Below, in pieces: positions 29,933 to 40,082 of a stretch of DNA of 64,000 nt. The position numbers and the translations under genes were made by a program. The first letter of the stretch is position 1. Each line of letters begins with the position of its first letter. A model generated the notes under the pieces. It saw only the letters and a program-made list of their open reading frames with translations, ran no database searches and had not been told where the DNA came from. Origin of the DNA: Effrenium voratum (lineage: Eukaryota > Sar > Dinophyceae > Suessiales > Symbiodiniaceae); contig CAUJNA010003813.1 of NCBI GenBank assembly GCA_963377175.1, positions 28,501 to 92,500 of the forward strand, written 5' to 3'.

Positions 29933-32560
29933 CTGCAACTAGGAGCGATTGCCAGACCTACTTTCGATTCGCTAAAGATGCTCGCACTAAACATTTCCAA
30001 GAAACTCTTGAGAATGATTGGAAACTTTTTGGTGGGAAATTCACCTGCAAATTCTTAAAAAAGGCTCCCCACCCTCCTATCAACCAGCTTATGGACGTCA
30101 TTCAAGTCTCAGCTACTCGCCTTCGTGCCAAGGGCAAAGACAAACCGCGTCTTTTGCTCGATCACCCCATTTGTGTTTCTCCTTCCGATTTTGTTTCCAT
30201 TGAAGGCTGTCCTACTTTGGTCTTGAATCAGGACGGGCTCACATTGACGGTTCGTGATCTCCCCGACCACTGCCCCGCTCGTTGCCGCATTGAACTTGAA
30301 CTCTGGGTCACTGCTCCACCAGACGTTGCCAAACTCATTGAGCGTGAGTGGCAGCCCTTGTGGAACCGTGATACGGTTGAAGAAACTCACGACATCGCCA
30401 CTTGGGAACATGCTATCAATACCATCGATCGATTTGGCTGGCATGCCGATGCGATAAATCTCAATACTCGCAGTATCGAACCCTGGAAGCGGGCCCTCCA
30501 CCGCACTCGTGCCTATGCAGCCAAAGGTTTGTGTGGATTCTCTCAGCCAGAGATGATTTCCCTCTCCGATGATGCAATCGATGATCTCGCTCTAGTTTTC
30601 CAATTCATCCAGAATCAACAATCGTGGCCTCAGATTCTTATTGCTGCTCGCACTGTTTTTCTCCATAAAAAAGCCACTGACTTGCGACCAGGGAATACTC
30701 GCCCCATCACTATTTTCCCCCTTCTTTTTCGTTTGTGCCATCATGCGTGTCTGGGAGCCTCGCATCCCTCACCTTGTTGCAGGTGCTGTTCCTCACAAAG
30801 CATGTTCAGATATATGGTGGTGGATCCATTCGCAGTGTGACCTCGCTAGCCTGAGCGACCAGGTCGTTTTCGGATTCGTTCAGGATTTGAGAAAATGCTA
30901 CAACTGTTTGCCGCGGCTGCCCATCTGCCGTTTGCTGATCGACTGTGGTGTTCCCCCCCAATTTGTCTCTCTCTGGGAACAAGCTCTGACCCATTTTGTG
31001 CGGTATTTCATTCTTGGTGGTGATACTTTTGGGCCCTTCTCCTCAACTACTGGCATTCCGGAAGGTGATCCTGTCAGTGTTTTGGCAATGCTCGCCTTCT
31101 CCATTCTTTGGAACCGGGCACATACTGACCAGTTCACCGATGCTCCCACTTATGCCGACAACCTCGAGCTGTTTTCCAGGAACTTCACTTCCGTTTCCAA
31201 ACTCTTCGAATCGAATATTTCTTTTCAACTTGCTTGGAAACAAAGTATTGCTTGGGATAAATCTTGGGTTTGGTCCAATAAACCTTCCGGCCAAAAACTT
31301 TGGCAACAGTTTTTGAAGCGCCGCAATAAATCAAGCAATACGGACGACATGCCTCCGATTGCTCGGGTTGCTACCGAACTTGGGGCTGTTATCAACTACA
31401 CTCCCCTTCGGTTTAAAGGTGACCAACCGGCACGGTTTGTGCAGGCCAGTGCCCGCCTGCGTTCAGCAAGGGCCCTCCCTTTGTCCTGCCCCAATGCGGC
31501 TAAGACTGTTTGCTCCGCTGTCCTGCCTGTTGCGCTTCATGGGTGTGAAATTATGTTTCCCACCAACAACCAGCTCTCGAAGCTTAGGACTGACATTGCA
31601 CGTGTCATCATTGGCCCCCGGTCCAAGACCAACCCTTGGCTTGCGTGTTGCATTCTGTGTGAGCAATGCCTCGATCCGCTGTTTCATTGTGTAGTCAACA
31701 TTTTCAGACTTGTTCGACGCATGATGGTTACCGACTCGGCACTCGTGTCTGACGTGTGGGCGGCTGCACTCGCATTGCAGCGTCATGCTAATGGCAACCG
31801 CCGTATGATGCGCACAGGTCCGCGTGCAGCACTTGTTCGGGCTGCGACCGAGATGCAATTTACTCTTTTGCCCGATTTTGGTGTTCGAACCGCTAGAACC
31901 CATTTGTTTAACATTGCACAATGCAGTGCGAAACAACTCAAACTTCACATTCGACTCGCCTGGGATGATTTAGTAACTCAGCGCATTTTCACGACTAAGC
32001 GATGGCAAGAGGTCGAATCCGTAGACTCCTCTACCGCTGCATTGATTCTCAATTCTTTGCCAGGCGAGGAACAATCCGTCCTTCGCAACCAGCTTGTGGG
32101 AGCATTCCTGTACCGCGTGTGGACAGGAGGATATTTGCCAACTGCACACATTCCTGTTTTGCCCGGCTACAGCTGCCGTGCGTGAGGATTGGTGTGACTT
32201 GCTGAAAGATTTGTCACCAGCGGACAAGCACGCTCTTATTCTGCCATGCATGCCAGAGCTCCAAGCCTCTGATGATATTTGGAATATTCCCAGCCAACGT
32301 GCTATCCCACAGGCTCGGTTTTCCATTCCCCGGGAGCAGCATTGTGTAGTCTACACCGATGGATCTTCTAACCAGGCCCGATCGCACCTTGAGAGGCACG
32401 TAGCTTGGGCTATCGTTAGAGATCATTGCACACTTGACACTCAACGTGTTGATTATATGCAGGATTGGAACCGACGCGACTTCACCCTACCGCCAACCTT
32501 CGAGGTTTTACAAACCGGCCCTGTGTCCTTATGGCAAACCGTTGCCCGTGCCGAACTGAC
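29803..32560 (+). pseudogene. LINE reverse transcriptase and start of RNase H
   Basis: The frame 29803-30840 holds the fingers region (RTVFLHKKATDLRPGNTRPI). The frame 30641-32185 holds the palm: FGFVQDLRKCYNCLPR (catalytic Asp), TTGIPEGDPVSVLAM, and TYADNLEL, where YADD is YADN. A thumb region follows, then a zinc-finger-like C-x2-C...H-x5-C (CTACGQEDICQLHTFLFCP) in the frame 32094-32570. RNase H begins with CVVYTDGSSNQ and ends abruptly after WQTVARAEL at about 32560, before the His/Asp motifs. The missing part matches the minus-strand piece at 34385-33495. Frame changes near 30800 and 32150. Confidence 0.74.
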
Positions 32561-32665
32561 ACCACGCTGATCAACGCGAGATGTGAGAACATCTCCTGCT
32601 GCACCTCCGTTGCAGCCATCCAGCCACCCATCGTTCGCCGAACGGGCGGCTTCCTAAGAAAAGGC

Positions 32666-33350
32666 ATGACGACTATCTACGTGGACAGCCGCAAGAGGGT
32701 AGCCGGCTCGGACAGCGACTTCGAGGTCGACCTGGGAGAGTCCCTGCACCTGCAGAGCGACGCCCGGCTGGCCGTCTACAAGATCAGTCTTGTCCACGGA
32801 TCGCGGCCGCTACCTACTGGGTAGACGCCGCGCTTGGGGCTCTGAACTGGGCGTTACTGCCACACTGGTGCACGGTTGGCCGCCTGGATCAGCTCCAACT
32901 TCGCTACTGCCACCTATAGCGAGACCACGAACAGCCTGAGCGTAGCCTACGACGGCAACCGGCTCATCCTGAACGATCTGGAGCTGCAGCAGCAGTTCCC
33001 TGACGCTGTGGACTACCCCACCTCGCCGGCCGCCTCTCCGAGCAAGCCCTTCAGCGTGGACCACATGCTCAGCATGCTCGGCTTCGTCTCCGGCGGGCAG
33101 CAGGTCTTTGAGTTCGTGAGAATGATGGCATACAACGAGGTCTACCTGCGCTGCGCCCAGCTGGCCAACGCCAGCCGCGTGTTCGGCAATCTGGGGGACG
33201 ACATCCTGTCCAAGATCACGCTGAAGAGCGGCGTGGGCACCATCGTTGAGACCGGCTCCGATGACGGGCACTTCATGGCTTGTTAGGGGCCCCATCACCC
33301 TGAGACACATGCGCTTCCGGCTGACAGACCTGGAAGGCACTTTTCGCGGC
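32666..33350 (+). pseudogene. PLV minor capsid (penton-type) protein, frameshifted
   Basis: Starts at ATG 32666 with MTTIYVDSRKRVAGSDSDF and EVDLGESL, the opening typical of PLV and virophage minor capsid proteins. The frame then breaks near 32805 (TDRGRYL and YWVDAALGALN read in other frames). It resumes as AWISSNFATATYSETTNSLS, YDGNRLILNDLELQQQFPDA and NEVYLRCAQLANASRVFGNL in 32876-33286. It shifts once more near 33280 to give RGPITLRHMRFRLTDLEG. The product would be the vertex subunit next to the major capsid protein. It is on the opposite strand to the other capsid genes because of the inversion proposed above. Confidence 0.62.
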
Positions 33351-33494
33351 ACTTTTCTGAGAGACCACACACCCACAGGTGATGCGGGCCTCATGTTCGA
33401 GCAACGGGCTTGGGCACTATTGGCCCGCGGTGAAAAGTGCACAAAGCACAAAGGCGCACAGGCCGAAAAAGAAACAAGGGCACCAAGACAGAGG

Positions 33495-34385
33495 TCACAC
33501 TGTCCGAGCCCGACGGCGCTCACGAGCCTTAAAGGCACGTTTTCGAGAAGCCGAAAACTGTACATCCACAGACTCCTCAGGAATCGTGACACAAGGTGGG
33601 ACAAAAGGAATACTGGGGTAAGTACCGAAAGACTTGTGTCCACGGACCGAAACATTGCTAAAGAGTGGTTTGAAGCATTGATGGGCATACCAGCTGAGGC
33701 CTGCAAGAAAGACCAACAGCCGCCTCAAAAGCAAAAGCTCGGGTGAGCGAGTTGCATCGCTTGACTTCAGCACAAAATGTAGGCAGCAGGTGCCACCTTG
33801 ATTCCAAGGTACATTGCGCTGAGTTGAGATGCGGAAATCAAGGTACAGCTCAAACCAAGTAATATCAGGTGATCCATCACCTTGTGATTCACTAGGCCAT
33901 TGAGGCGCAGCAAGCCATTTCTGAGCAAAGAGAGATAAGAAAATCCCCAAAAAGCAAACTCGGATTCACTGTGGGGTAGCAAAGGGATGTTAAGCTTTCT
34001 GTACGCAGGGTCACAAAACCACAGCAGGGCTTGTGCCTGAGTGGATGTGATGCGCATGCCCAAGCGGCAGCGAGCAGGCTGGGCATTGAGATGTTGACTA
34101 TCTTCTTTGTCCTTCGAATGTCTCAAGAAAGCCAAGGCGCCTGTGCACAAAATTGCATGGTCATGCGAGTCTTTGCACGGGCGAGAGCTGCACTAGCTTG
34201 CAAATCACTGATGAGTTCAGTGGTATCCAAGAAACCCGTGGCTCGAGCTGCGTTGGCAGCCGTATCAGCCATTGCGTTGCCAATTGCATGATACTTGGCA
34301 AGAGGTTCCGGAATAGCACAAAGGTCCTGATGCGCTTTGATCTTGCAGATACGCGCCGCCTGACAGGCAGGGGCAATGTTCTGGC
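33495..34385 (-). pseudogene. LINE 3' end: RNase H C-terminus and terminal region
   Basis: Minus-strand frames give ICKIKAHQDLCAIPEPLAKY and AIGNAMADTAANAARA (His motif and the last Asp of RNase H), then CRLGMRITSTQAQALLWFCD, and LLRLNGL/QWPSE with DITWFELYLDFRIST (frames 34410-34123, 34150-33767, 33950-33495). The linked WPS...TWFELY ending is what follows RNase H in long dinoflagellate LINE ORFs as I know them. It picks up about where the + strand LINE stops at 32560. Confidence 0.62.
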
Positions 34386-34389
34386 CCAG

Positions 34390-35187
34390 GAAGCTGAGCG
34401 CCGCTCCCATCGGCTTCTTTTTCCAGTGCGAAGCGCTCTTCGAAGCGTGTGTAGAACATTTGATTCTTCGGTTTAAGGTAGTAGACGAAGAGGAAGCTAA
34501 AGGGCTCCCTGGTCGCCTGCTCGTAGATCCTGTGCAGCTTGTCCTTTGGCAGCAGGGCGCTCAGCTCTTCGATGACGGCGTCCAGCTCGTGCTGGTTGCG
34601 CAGCCTCCAGCAGCAGAGAAATTGCATGTTCACTCGCACGGCTGCGCTGATGAGCCTCAGCTTCTGGGAGCTCACCCAGGTGCTGATTTGCATGTGCCGA
34701 CCGCGGATGAAGAGCGTGTCCAGGGCGCCATGAGGCTTGTGCAGCTGCGGGCTATCTGCGTAGTCGTCCAGGATAATCAGCGCCTGGTACAGTTTCTTCA
34801 TCTCCAACTTCTTGGATGTCTCGGCGATCTTGCGCTGCCTCTGGATGATGCTCCGCAGCGCCGCCTCGTCCCACTCGTCGTAGTAAGCCTGCTCCCGTTC
34901 GGTATTCACCCCCAGGTCCTGCTCGATGTACTTCTTGACTGGGATCCAGCTGTCGTCGATGTTCACGCTGGGACTGAAGATGTAGATTTTCTCAAAGACT
35001 CCGCCACGGTTTTGCCGGACTTGCTGGGGCCGAGGAAGATACCTGCGCATGGTACCAGGGGCACCACGGGGTCCGAGGGCTGCTTACTGGTATACTCTGT
35101 CGTAGGAAACAGCTTGATCTTCCCCATTCGTTCTTTTGCCTTTACTTCCCAAATTCGAAGCCGCAGCGCGGCGGGCGGTGCGTTCAT
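34390..35187 (-). pseudogene. A32/FtsK-HerA-type genome packaging ATPase, frameshifted
   Basis: ATPase that pumps viral DNA into capsids. The frame 35187-34963 starts MNAPPAALRLRIWEVKAKER and carries Walker A in IFLGPSKSGKTV. The frame 35050-34390 continues FEKIYIFSPSVNIDDSWIPV and has Walker B in ALIILDDYAD, then IRGRHMQISTWVSSQKLRL, VRVNMQFLCCWRLRN (arginine-finger region) and EPFSFLFVYYL. The single shift lies near 35000, between Walker A and the SPSVN strand. Without it the length (about 260 aa) fits PLV ATPases. The C-terminal residues after EEADGSGAQ-like codons run into LINE sequence, so the last few codons may be lost. Confidence 0.8.
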
Positions 35188-35339
35188 CCTGCTGGCCTCC
35201 GGTGGTCTCTGCCGCGGCGGGCGGGCTGGCGCCTGTGGGTTTTAAACAACTCGCGCCTACACAGCTGCCTCTATTCTGGCGCGTTCATTTGCGTTGCCGC
35301 TCGCCGGGACGTGTAAGAAAACACTAAGAGTGTTCAGCG

Positions 35340-36097
35340 ATGGCACCTGTGCGCCGGCCTGTGAAGAAATGCCCGCACGGGCGGAGGCGGACTCAGTGCT
35401 GCGACTGCGGCGGGTCGTCGGTCTGCGAGCATGGGCGACAGCGGCACCGGTGCTGCGAATGCGGCGGCGTGTCGGTCTGCGTGCACGGGCGGAGGCGAGC
35501 TGAGTGCTGCGACTGCGGCGGCGCGTCGGTCTGCGAGCATGGGCGACAGCGGCACCAGTGTCGCTCGTGCGGTGGCGCGTCGGTCTGCGAGCACGGGCGA
35601 CAGCGGAGCCACTGCCGCGACTGCGGTGGCGCGTCGATCTGCGAGCACGGGCGGAGGCGAGCTGAGTGCTGCGACTGCGGTGGCGCGTCGGTCTGCGAGC
35701 ATGGGCGACTGCGACGTAGGTGCCGCGACTGTGGCAATTTTGTGTGTGAAATCCAGGGCTGTCCTCGGCAAGACCTCCCGTTCTTCGCGGACTTTGCCCT
35801 GCCGGCCCCGTGGGGCTACGTCCTGCTGGAGGTTGACGAGAAGCAGCACAAGGCTTACGACCCCATCTTGCGACGTGCGCAGGGACTTCGACATGGCCGC
35901 CAGCGTGGCGCTCGGCAGCGGCCGCAAGCTGCTGGTGCTGCGCTACAACCCGGACGCTGGGAGAGCTGTTGGCGCGCGAGCCGGAGGTGCCTTTCACCCG
36001 CCTCTTTGTCTTCTACGATCGGGACGTGGAGAGCAGCGTGCTGCCCTGCGTGGCGGAGCACTGGTCCTTGCCCGTGCGCGCCGTGTCCCGCTGCGCA
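35340..36097 (+). pseudogene. CxHG zinc-repeat protein with VSR-like endonuclease domain, frameshifted
   Basis: Seven tandem 18-residue repeats of CxHGRxRxxCxxCGG (residues 11-136) form small zinc-binding loops, a motif common in NCLDV and algal endonuclease-like proteins. There follows GCPRQDLPFFADFALPAP and YVLLEVDEKQHKAYDP, where E-x-D-E-x-Q-H resembles the catalytic strand of VSR/PD-(D/E)XK nucleases. The frame breaks near 35875, and the domain continues in other frames as RRDFDMAASVALGSGRKLLV, LRYNPDA, and EVPFTRLFVFYDRDVE to AVSRCA, stop 36097. A 150-bp spacer separates it from the divergent ATPase gene. Nuclease activity is inferred from the fold pattern only. Confidence 0.6.
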
Positions 36098-36114
36098 TGA
36101 TAGTCCCCCAGAGA

Positions 36115-36282
36115 CTAAAGGCAGATGCAGCTGAAGTCGTCGACGCCGCGCACCTCCAGGGCCGGACGCCGGGCGGCGAGGTAGTACTCCAGCTTTCCGG
36201 AACCGAAGAAGGGAGAATGCAGCACAGCCACGTCCCCCAGCAGCCGGTCCAGGTGTGGTGCCAGCCACGCCTTGCTTCCCAT
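36115..36282 (-). pseudogene. Truncated D12-class adenine DNA methyltransferase N-terminus
   Basis: A 55-codon frame with ATG at 36280-36282: MGSKAWLAPHLDRLLGD, then VLHSPFFGSGKLEYYLAARR and LEVRGVDDF. GSK-x-W-L plus FFGSG is the usual AdoMet-binding start (motif X/I) of D12 adenine methyltransferases such as Dam. A stop at 36115-36117 ends it before the DPPY motif, so this is a remnant. It converges on the endonuclease gene with about 18 bp between stops, and its start faces the GATC-rich array. Confidence 0.5.
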
Positions 36283-36315
36283 GCCCCGTCGCAAACCTGC
36301 AGCGCTGTTACTTGG

Positions 36316-37105
36316 AGGATCATTTTCTTATAAGAAAGAATTTCCTAAGGAGAGGCGCTCACCGGGCTGGAGGCAATAAGATCCGTCTCTCGGCGATGAT
36401 CCGTCTCGGACCAGGATAGATTTTTTTAGTCTCAGGAGAGGCGGTCACCGTGCTGGAGGCAATAAGATCCGTCTCTCGGCGATGATCCGTCTCGGACCAG
36501 GATAGATTTTTTTATTCTCAGGAGAGGCGGTCACTGGGCTGGAGGCAATAAGATCCGTCTCGGACCTGGGAATAAAAGCCTTCTAAGGAGAGGCGCTCGC
36601 CGGGCTGGAGGCGGAAAGATCCGTCTCGGAAATTTCTTATTCCCAGGAGAGGCGGTCTGGAGGCGGAAAGATCCGTCTCGGAAATTTCTTATTCCCAGGA
36701 GAGGCGGACACTGGGCTGGAGGCGGAAAGATCCGTTTCGGAAATTTCTTCTTCCCAGGAGAGGCGGTCACTGAGCCGGGCGGAAAGATCCGTTTCTTATT
36801 CCCAGGAGAGGCGGTCACTGGGCTGGAGGTGGAAAGAACCGTCTCGTGGAAATTCTTATTCCCAGGAGAGGCGGTCACCGAGCTGGAGGCAATAAGATCC
36901 GTCTCTCGGCGATGATCCGTCTCGGACCAGGATAGATTTTTCTATTCTCAGGAGAGGCGGTCGCTGGGCTGGAGGCAATAAGATCCGTCTCGGACCTGGG
37001 AATAAAAGTCTTTTAAGGAGGCGCTCACCGGGCTGGAGGCGGAAAGATCCGTCTCGGAAATTTCTTATTCCCAGAGAGGCGGTCACTGGGCTGGTTCTGA
37101 AGCCG
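36316..37105. repeat. GATC-rich array, right copy
   Basis: About 12 irregular copies of the same unit as at 14727-15085, again opening with GGATCATTTTCTTATA. Two sub-types alternate: one with GGAAATTTCTTATTCCC, one with GGCAATAAGATCCGTCTCTC and CAGGATAGATTTTT. Almost every copy has AGATCCGTCTCGG, so GATC is very frequent. ORFs on either strand are artefacts of the repeat. Confidence 0.88.
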
Positions 37106-37980
37106 TCAAGAGCACTTTCACTGAAAGGTGATTGTTTCATCCTCCCTTGTTGCCAGCAGAAAGAAACTCCTCTGCAAATCCGCCAGGCTCTCACGCACCG
37201 CTCTGACCACCAGCTCATGAAGAGCCTCGCAAAAACCGCGTTCATCCAGCGGCGTCCCAAATCCTCGCTGCTTGGGTCTCCACCTTCCCGGGGAGCACAA
37301 CCCGCACCCATCTGCAAAACTGCTCTCTCTGGCCTGCCAATAGCATGCAATCGGGTCACCCATGTTGTCCCGGGCTGCAGTGCTGAGCCTGCCATGAAAA
37401 CTCCAATCGATCTCCTTTTCCTCCGAATCCGTTGGTTAGTCCGAGCCCTGCACCACCTTTCCTTTAGCTCTCTCTTCTCGCATTTGTGCAAGAAGATCAT
37501 CATCGTCGAGATGTTTGATTCATCGTCTGATGAAAAGGATGAGAAGAAGGAGAAAGAGGACAAGCCAGAGATTCCTTTGCAGGAGAACGACATCAGTGTG
37601 AGTCGCAGACACACTTCACAGAGCAGTGGCAGCCGGGACTTTTCAGGATGAGACGAGTTTGAGAGAAATGCGGGCTGTGAATTTGGCAAAAGCACCATAT
37701 ACTCAGGATGATATATTTCCTGTTTTTGGACAGCCGTGATGGTGATGTCAGTGAGATGAGATTCAAAGAATCAAATTTCAGGTGGGGTGTTGACATTTTC
37801 ACTCCATACACGTATGTTTGACCACATGTAAATAATCATGTGAAACCAGTTGAGCTTGGCATGAGACATGCCTTAAGCCTTTGGATGCATGAGGGCTCAA
37901 GATGACAGCCTTTGGAAAGAGAGATAAAAGTGCTTGAGTGTCGGGGTTGTGTTTTCAAGGTGTTTCGAATGCCCTACCTT
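37106..37980. other. Stretch without a confident gene
   Basis: A + strand frame at 37217-37651 ends in an acidic/basic tail (SSSDEKDEKKEKEDKPEI) followed by SRRHTSQSSGSRDFSG and a stop at about 37651. It could be one exon of a host gene, but no domain or splice context supports it. The rest is AT-rich with no signal I recognise. Confidence 0.35.
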
Positions 37981-37989
37981 TCATGCCCT

Positions 37990-38886
37990 CGATCTAGCCT
38001 CTACCAGGCGTCACTCGCCCTCCCATTGTAGTTCTTGAAGCCTACATTGCTACTGGTGGGGAGTGCCTTCGTTCTGATGCGAGTGGGGTCGTCGTTCTCA
38101 AGCATGTTCCCTACCGCATAGATGGTGACGATCGCCTTGGTCGTGCCTATCCAGTCACGAAGGGTGCTGCCGCGCTGCCGCGCGCTGTGCGCGCTGCGTT
38201 GTTCCACCGTGATCATGTTGAAATTGACATGTGCGGCGCGCGCTACACCATTTTTCAACTGTTTGCGTCCCCTAAACCTACCTTGAAGAACTCAGAGAAT
38301 ACCTGCGGTCATGCCTTTGTGCTTCGCCTGCTGGTCGCCCGCTATGCATCTTGTTAAGCTGCTGCCTACTATCCTGTTAAATAGCTGTGTTGAGCATGCC
38401 ACGCAGGTCCTTGAGCACCACGGTTTCAATCCAGGTCCTGAGCTTGTCGCGCTTATGCGACGCGTTGCCGCTGCGAAGCCGGGGTTTGTGAGCGCGTGCG
38501 AGGCCGCCAATTTCCAACGGGTTCACTCTAGGCTCAACAAGGGTAACCAGACATACTTTTTGCTTGAAGGCATTGAGGCCGCACATATGCGGGCTTTCGT
38601 TGGGGCACTTCTTGTGCGTGCAAAGCCAACCTCGTTAGTTTTCACTCATGATGGGCTGCTTGTCTCACCTGAGCCATCCCTTGCTGATCTTGACGCATGT
38701 TTGCATGAAGCTTCTCTTGCCCTTGGCTTTGTCCCCGTTTTTCGGGTTCGGGCTGCCAATCTTGTGCATGCCGCAGTAGACACCAGAGGCCGATCACTAG
38801 CCATGTCAAGGGTCAGGCCCAGGTTGTTAATGTGCCAGGTAGGCCCAAGGCCCGCAGGCTTGCCCAGTCGCCGCTCTCATAACTGA
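37990..38886 (+). pseudogene. Polymerase-like mobile-element ORF, broken
   Basis: The first frame (about 38005-38280) reads VVVLEAYIATGGECLRSDAS, then LGRAYPVTKGAAALPRAVRA and VEIDMCGARYTIFQLF. The second (38311-38886) reads NFQRVHSRLNKGNQTYFLLE, MRAFVGALLV and SLVFTHDGLLVSPEP. The pairing of an E-I-D-M strand with a late F-T-H-D-G-L motif recalls the palm of family A-like polymerases in plasmids and viruses of protists, but I cannot assign it firmly. It is degenerate, with a frame change near 38285. The neighbours on the same strand are also mobile-element fragments. Confidence 0.3.
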
Positions 38887-38989
38887 CAAGGGCGAGGCCT
38901 GTTTACACCCTGATTTGGTTATTGCGCGGTTTGTCTCAGTGCCAGCCCCGCTGTGCCTGAGCGTTCCGTTGCTTGCATCCAATCTGCCG

Positions 38990-40080
38990 CCTTTTTGTCT
39001 GTTGCGCTTTGTTGACAATTAAGGTGTGTCGGGGTGTAGGCCAAGTGCTCGGCGTGGCAGATTCCGTTCCTCTCACACTCGCTGAGTATGCCGCTCTCAC
39101 CAATGAGAAGTGATCATTGACTTGGGGAAATATTTCGCTATGGAAAAGGCCTATGACTTGCCTACAATCCTTTGGCAGGCTTTCACTGGCCTTGTGAATG
39201 CGCTGTGTCAGTGGAACCTTACCTTCGGTGGCTGGACCGTTTTCATGGCGCATCACCCCACTCAGGATCGGCAATCACCCAGGTTGGATTTGGCTGTCCG
39301 AGCCCAATCAGCAGGGCTTGCAGGAGCTTGACCCACAGCAGTCCAACATGGTCTACTACAAGCGTGAACGTGTTACTCCGGCAGGCTCGTTAAGACGTGC
39401 TTCGCCAGCGACCCCGCTTTCCAGTTGACCTGCTGTTGCCCCTTGCACCCTTGCAGTGACTGACGCCGTACTCTGCATGACGTTGACATTGAGGTTGCTA
39501 GTCTTACGCTGTATGACAATGCTTCCTTAGCTTCAAGTGAGGAGCTAGTGGACGCAGCGCTTTCCGACATGGCCCTCCCGGGACCGGACACGCCAATTGC
39601 CAAAGCTTCGCTTTGACTTCTCTGGCATAGATGTCGTGCGGTCTTGTCGTCAGGTGATTCTCGACCTCCAGCTCGGTCGGAGAGCCAAGAATCTTCTTGG
39701 ATTGACCCTTTTCCGCCCAAGGTATCTACGGAGACCTTGACTGCCCGCTTGGAAGTTTTGCACCTCGACCAAGGTGCATGAGGAACAAGAAGCTTCAGGT
39801 CGGGCGCCCAAGCGGGCCTTCACAACCTCCTTTTTGAGGAACTTCCCGCACGACCTCTTGGCAACAGCATTGGTTTGTACCAGCTTCGCGGCATCCTTCA
39901 TGTTCACACTATCGGCGTAGCATTGTTGAAAGGCGCGGATTTGAAGACTTTGAAGGAGTACGACCATGCTTTCCTTGCCAAGACTTCCCACCGCTACCCG
40001 GCAGATTCTGGTCTTCGCGGTCCTAATGCAGAGGAAATGGAGTACGCTGACCAGCAGCTATAGAAGGAAATAGGCGGGTT
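38990..40080 (+). other. Degenerate coding-like stretch of a mobile element
   Basis: Short frames such as 39198-39428 (RIGNHPGWIWLSEPNQQGLQ, NMVYYKRERVTPAGSL) look translated but are broken every 100-200 bp. Another at 39875-40063 reads HDYAFLAK-like DHAFLAKTSHRYPADSG. No family is recognised. Together with the fragments on both sides it may be one decayed retroelement. Confidence 0.3.
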
Positions 40081-40082
40081 GT

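Larger units (their letters stand above)
22270..32560 (+). mobile_element. Very long LINE encoding a cytosine methyltransferase
   Basis: Non-LTR retrotransposon whose frames read in order: N-terminal region with ubiquitin-like fragment, C5 cytosine methyltransferase, cysteine-protease-like/Gag-like ORF, coiled-coil ORF1-like protein, a 2A-like motif, APE endonuclease, reverse transcriptase, and the first part of RNase H. The RNase H is cut at about 32560; its C-terminal part lies on the minus strand at 34385-33495. Several frameshifts and stops make this copy inactive. It is on the strand opposite to the PLV genes. The 5' end is placed just after the tRNA-like sequence, without a visible target duplication. 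Confidence 0.78.
32560..34388. other. Candidate 1.8-kb inversion
   Basis: The left breakpoint is inside the LINE RNase H; the right one is where the minus-strand LINE RNase H meets the packaging ATPase frame. Inside lie the penton gene (+) and the LINE 3' end (-). Reversing the segment would join the LINE parts on the + strand and put the penton gene on the minus strand behind the ATPase. Some RNase H codons (roughly 50) between the two LINE pieces are missing. Confidence 0.62.

Noticed and set aside
36531..37698. Minus-strand ORFs over the right array
   Set aside because: Frames simply follow the 59-bp repeat; the peptide repeats PPAQ...SPGNK have no protein character.
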